Shown: piece by piece, positions 22,312 through 24,606 of the stretch
Numbering within the stretch: position 1 is the first letter of the stretch
Layout of the letters: the number at the start of each line of letters is the position of its first letter
Assembly: GCA_964535545.1 (NCBI GenBank)
Contig: CAZHUT010000010.1
Location: forward strand, 1-24,606
Reading direction: 5' to 3'
DNA: 24,606 bases
DNA from: DALYCO01 sp964535545
GTDB lineage: Bacteria > Patescibacteriota > Minisyncoccia > Phycocordibacterales > UBA9973
The notes under the pieces: model-generated
Database searches by the model: none
What the model was told of the DNA's origin: nothing
Seen by the model: only the letters and a program-made list of their open reading frames with translations
Made by a program: the position numbers and the translations under genes

Positions 22312-22852
22312 AGATTTCTTTATATGCTTCTGGATTTTTCTTGCGCAAATATTCCTTTCGTTTTGAGGGTATATCCATAATCTCAAAATTATTTTCTTTG
22401 GCGAGATCAAAAATCCTCGTTCGCGCCGTTTCAATTTCTGATTCTGTGTTTACCAACAATTCAATTTCCACACAAGAATAACCGAAATCGAGATCATCAA
22501 TATCAATCGTAAAATCTCCCTTCTTATACTTTTTTCTGTTCTGTTTGTAGTTGATAAGCTCAACCAGGTTTTCTTTAATAAAAGCTTTAAGCGGCAATTC
22601 TGTCGCAAAGTATTTCTGTATCTCTCCCTCATCTTCTATTTCTTCCGCAATGCCAGCAATTTCATCATCTCCAATCTTCAGCTCAAAATTTCCATTTCGA
22701 TTGCGCAATCGAATATCCTTTTTGAACATGCGGAAGTCCGGATAGTCATAATATACGTCATGAACAGTCTTCTCGCCCACAAATTCCGCTCCCTCCAAAA
22801 GCTTAGCGAGCTGCTCTTCTGTCGGTCTGAATTTTTTCTCTACTTCGATCAT
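22304..22852 (-). CDS. CYTH domain protein resembling thiamine triphosphatase
   Basis: I use ATG 22852 (MIEVEKKFRP), which forms an ATGA overlap with the HD gene; the frame extends further but only within that gene. The 182-aa protein has ExExK (E3, E5, K7), DVYYDYPDFRMFKKDIRLRN (32-51), the basic strand NFELKI, DIDDLDFGYSCVEIE (about 116-130) and a C-terminal SKRKEYLRKKNPEAY. From memory these match animal thiamine triphosphatase in order (IEVERKF, DTYYDTPELSLM, DLDTADFGYAVGEVE, YLQRFRPQDY), more than the CyaB form. Either ThTPase or another triphosphatase activity is possible. It is clustered with an HD and a NUDIX enzyme, all acting on phosphate groups. Confidence 0.85.
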   Translation of the reverse strand: MIEVEKKFRPTEEQLAKLLEGAEFVGEKTVHDVYYDYPDFRMFKKDIRLRNRNGNFELKIGDDEIAGIAEEIEDEGEIQKYFATELPLKAFIKENLVELINYKQNRKKYKKGDFTIDIDDLDFGYSCVEIELLVNTESEIETARTRIFDLAKENNFEIMDIPSKRKEYLRKKNPEAYKEIYG

Positions 22853-23430
22853 ATAAATTTTTCCGGAAATTCTCCGACTAACTCCAATGCACGTTTGTAA
22901 TATGGTTCGAATGCTTTCTTTGCTTCCGGAATGGTGATTTTCCGTTCCCAATCTTTTTTGATCTTCGTTCGCAACGCCGCCTGAGTTTCAGGAAATGAAA
23001 GTCCGTCGCTCCAGTAACTTGCATGAAAGACGCCGGTGAAATGCGACGCACCATCAGCGGTAGAAATAATCTGTACTTCAATCGGCATCGTACTGATGTC
23101 TGCAGTATCTTTCTGTTCCATCATTTTCCAGTACTCAATGGTCTTAGCAATGAATTCATCCGTGAAGCCGCACTCTTTCATTACTTTTGGACCTTCAACC
23201 AAAGTAACCGCCTTCTCGTTTTTACGATCAAGCGGTTTACCGAAATCATGGAACCAAACCAATGTCTCTACCGATTCCCTGTCTGCATCTGGATAGAGAT
23301 CACATAATTCTATTGCAATCTTTTCGACGATCTTCAAGTGATAGTCCACGATCCATTCGTGGTACTCGAAAGCAGGATTAGAAAAATTTTCTATGGTGAT
23401 GGCTTTGAATTTTTCTAATTGGTTTTGCAT
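22849..23430 (-). CDS. HD domain phosphohydrolase-like protein
   Basis: The 193-aa protein carries the HD signature: H31 in DYHLKIVEK, the H61-D62 pair in WFHDFGKPLD and D126 in IISTADGASHF, the metal set H...HD...D. An additional His (H24) precedes. The family hydrolyses nucleotides or other phosphoesters; the substrate is unknown. It begins two bases after the methyltransferase stop, with GGAAGAG about eight bases before the ATG, and overlaps the next gene (ATGA). The position suggests it is made with the CYTH and NUDIX proteins. Confidence 0.85.
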   Translation of the reverse strand: MQNQLEKFKAITIENFSNPAFEYHEWIVDYHLKIVEKIAIELCDLYPDADRESVETLVWFHDFGKPLDRKNEKAVTLVEGPKVMKECGFTDEFIAKTIEYWKMMEQKDTADISTMPIEVQIISTADGASHFTGVFHASYWSDGLSFPETQAALRTKIKKDWERKITIPEAKKAFEPYYKRALELVGEFPEKFI

Positions 23431-23432
23431 AT

Positions 23433-24140
23433 TTACTCTTCCCGTTTGAAACTCATAGTTTTTGATTCTGATACAAAATGAGGTTTATCAATATCCCCAT
23501 CGTGGCGACAAATTTGTTTTTCTTCTATATCTTCCAGGTGGGTCATACTAAACTTACGAGATGAACTATGCTCACGAGGAATTTCGATTAAAACATATTC
23601 TTTAACATTCTGATTCTCTTCGTAATATTTTGTCCAATCATGAGACGAATGCGTCTCCCAAGAAGATACAACGATATCGGGATTATATTTCCTGAGCGCT
23701 TGTTCAACGTCAATTTCCTCTACAGGAAAATCAGGCTTTATTTTCCATGTACCAGAATCTGACGCAATGATCTTGAAGTTGAGTCCTACTTTTTTAAGTA
23801 GTTGATTTTTTAAAAAATGACTTAGTCGTCCGTTTCCGGCTCCTGTTTCAAGAATAATTATTGGCTGATTTCCTTTTTGTTTTCCCAAATCGAAAATTCG
23901 TTTACCTATATAATCTCCTAAGGCTCTAATAAAGTCTTCGGTTAGGATTTCGTAGTGATTTCGATAAGGACCATCAAGAAACTCACCCCACTCTCCGCGA
24001 TCGAAATGATTCGTTCCTTCTAGTTTGAATGCCTCGAGGATTTGCGCACGCGAAGGAAGAAAACCTGGATTTTTCATTTTTTCTCGAATACTTTCAGGCG
24101 AATTTTCGTTTATTGTGAATGGATTTTTAGGTTCTCCCAT
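23433..24140 (-). CDS. Class I SAM-dependent methyltransferase-like protein
   Basis: The ATG at 24140 (MGEPKNPFTINEN) is chosen: the frame runs upstream into glyA, while GGAAG about 11 bases before 24140 and a one-base gap after the glyA stop support this start. The 235-aa protein shows motif I, IIILETGAGNGRLSHFL (94-110), and after it IIASDSGTWKI (strand 2 with Asp) and DIVVSSWETHSSHDW (motif IV-like). The N-terminus (1-90) is helical and charged. The substrate is unknown. It follows glyA, a one-carbon enzyme, and the SAH product would feed ahcY further along. Confidence 0.75.
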   Translation of the reverse strand: MGEPKNPFTINENSPESIREKMKNPGFLPSRAQILEAFKLEGTNHFDRGEWGEFLDGPYRNHYEILTEDFIRALGDYIGKRIFDLGKQKGNQPIIILETGAGNGRLSHFLKNQLLKKVGLNFKIIASDSGTWKIKPDFPVEEIDVEQALRKYNPDIVVSSWETHSSHDWTKYYEENQNVKEYVLIEIPREHSSSRKFSMTHLEDIEEKQICRHDGDIDKPHFVSESKTMSFKREE

Positions 24141-24141
24141 G

Positions 24142-24606
24142 TTATTTTTTCTTCCGCAATACCTTATCCATCTTTCTCGCAATCGCCACCATATCTTTCT
24201 CTTTCTTGCCGCGAGTCGTTTCTGCCGGAGTGCCGATACGGATGCCTGAAGGATCCATTGGACCACGTGGGTCGCCTGGGATTGTGTTCATATTGACGAT
24301 GATGCCAGCCTTTTCGAGAAGTGCTGAAGCTTCTTTACCAGCAGGACCTGCGCCATTCATAAATGTATCAACGAGGATGAGATGTGAGTCAGTTCCACCA
24401 GTAATAACGCGCCAGCCGAGATTCTGAAGTTCCTTCGCAAGCACAGCGGCATTCTTCACAACCTGCTTCGCGTATTTCTTAAATGCAGGTGATGCGTCTT
24501 CTTTCATTGCGACAGCAACGGCTGCAATCTGGTTTTCGTGCGGACCACCTTGGAGGCCTGGGATAATTGTCTTGTCGATTTTCTTATCAAACTCGCGGGC
24601 ATCTTT
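24142..24606 (-). CDS. glyA: Serine hydroxymethyltransferase, C-terminal part (runs off window)
   Basis: 155 codons are visible. They open KDAREFDKKIDKTIIPGLQG, with PGLQGGPHENQIAA, the conserved segment following the PLP lysine region; then EDASPAFKKYAKQVVKNA, the substrate-domain GWRVITGGTDSHLILVD (from about residue 64), GIIVNMNTIPGDPRGPMDPS and SGIRIGTPAETTRG, with the Arg that binds the substrate carboxylate. The enzyme converts serine and tetrahydrofolate to glycine and methylene-THF, a source of one-carbon units for dTMP synthesis. The PLP lysine is outside the window. It is the first visible gene of a run ending at NUDIX. Confidence 0.95.
   Translation of the reverse strand, partial: KDAREFDKKIDKTIIPGLQGGPHENQIAAVAVAMKEDASPAFKKYAKQVVKNAAVLAKELQNLGWRVITGGTDSHLILVDTFMNGAGPAGKEASALLEKAGIIVNMNTIPGDPRGPMDPSGIRIGTPAETTRGKKEKDMVAIARKMDKVLRKKK

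Noticed and set aside
22853..22951. 33 extra N-terminal residues of the ThTPase-like CYTH protein
   Set aside because: The extension lies in the HD gene; the CYTH signature begins at MIEVEKK, which overlaps the HD stop as ATGA.

Overview
The window reads as a piece of a small-genome bacterium, most likely a member of the Patescibacteria/CPR (Parcubacteria-like). This is inferred from dense packing, almost every gene on the minus strand, short uncharacterised charged or membrane proteins, a single-chain GlyRS, a eukaryote-type IleRS, a tail-fibre-like surface protein and a shortened RecO. UGA and UAA/UAG all serve as stops, so the UGA-Gly code of Gracilibacteria/Absconditabacteria is excluded. 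No tRNA, rRNA, CRISPR array or insertion sequence was seen.

Layout, in the direction of transcription (right to left). (a) 24606-21874: glyA 3' part, a class I methyltransferase, then an overlapping HD-domain / ThTPase-like CYTH / NUDIX trio. (b) 21843-17701: a promoter, a DUF1361 membrane protein, tmk, ahcY, a 187-bp spacer with four successive hairpins, and a PfkB-type (probably nucleoside) kinase closed by a terminator; then dut and argS. (c) 15984-15567: a promoter with a structured leader or short RNA, a 78-aa orphan protein and a terminator. (d) 15566-15139: an AT-rich gap with two matching palindromes, direct repeats, a possible gene remnant and a plus-strand terminator facing the minus-strand one. 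(e) 15138-9726: a T-box riboswitch, ileS carrying a complete histidine-phosphatase domain, an orphan 400-aa protein and an RBBP9-like hydrolase. (f) 9708-7096: two charged coiled-coil-like proteins, a 3-TM protein, a 74-aa orphan and recO. (g) 7098-2603: a membrane-anchored beta-domain protein and a signal-peptide fibre with about twenty 17-residue repeats and an S74 (endosialidase chaperone) domain, probably surface structures. (h) 2575-1: glyQS, an orphan, a CyaB-like CYTH protein, a terminator and the first codons of an M16 peptidase.

How the genes work together: three aminoacyl-tRNA synthetases (Gly, Ile, Arg); nucleotide supply and clean-up (tmk, dut, NUDIX); the methyl cycle (glyA, methyltransferase, ahcY, candidate adenosine kinase); two CYTH triphosphate-binding enzymes; and a surface module.

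The most notable items are the IleRS with an inserted histidine phosphatase, the ileS T-box whose Stem I appears reduced to a 4-bp hairpin showing an AUC codon in a 6-nt loop, and a recurring promoter design in which a (often TGn-extended) -10 box sits 6-9 nt before the start codon, implying leaderless mRNAs.
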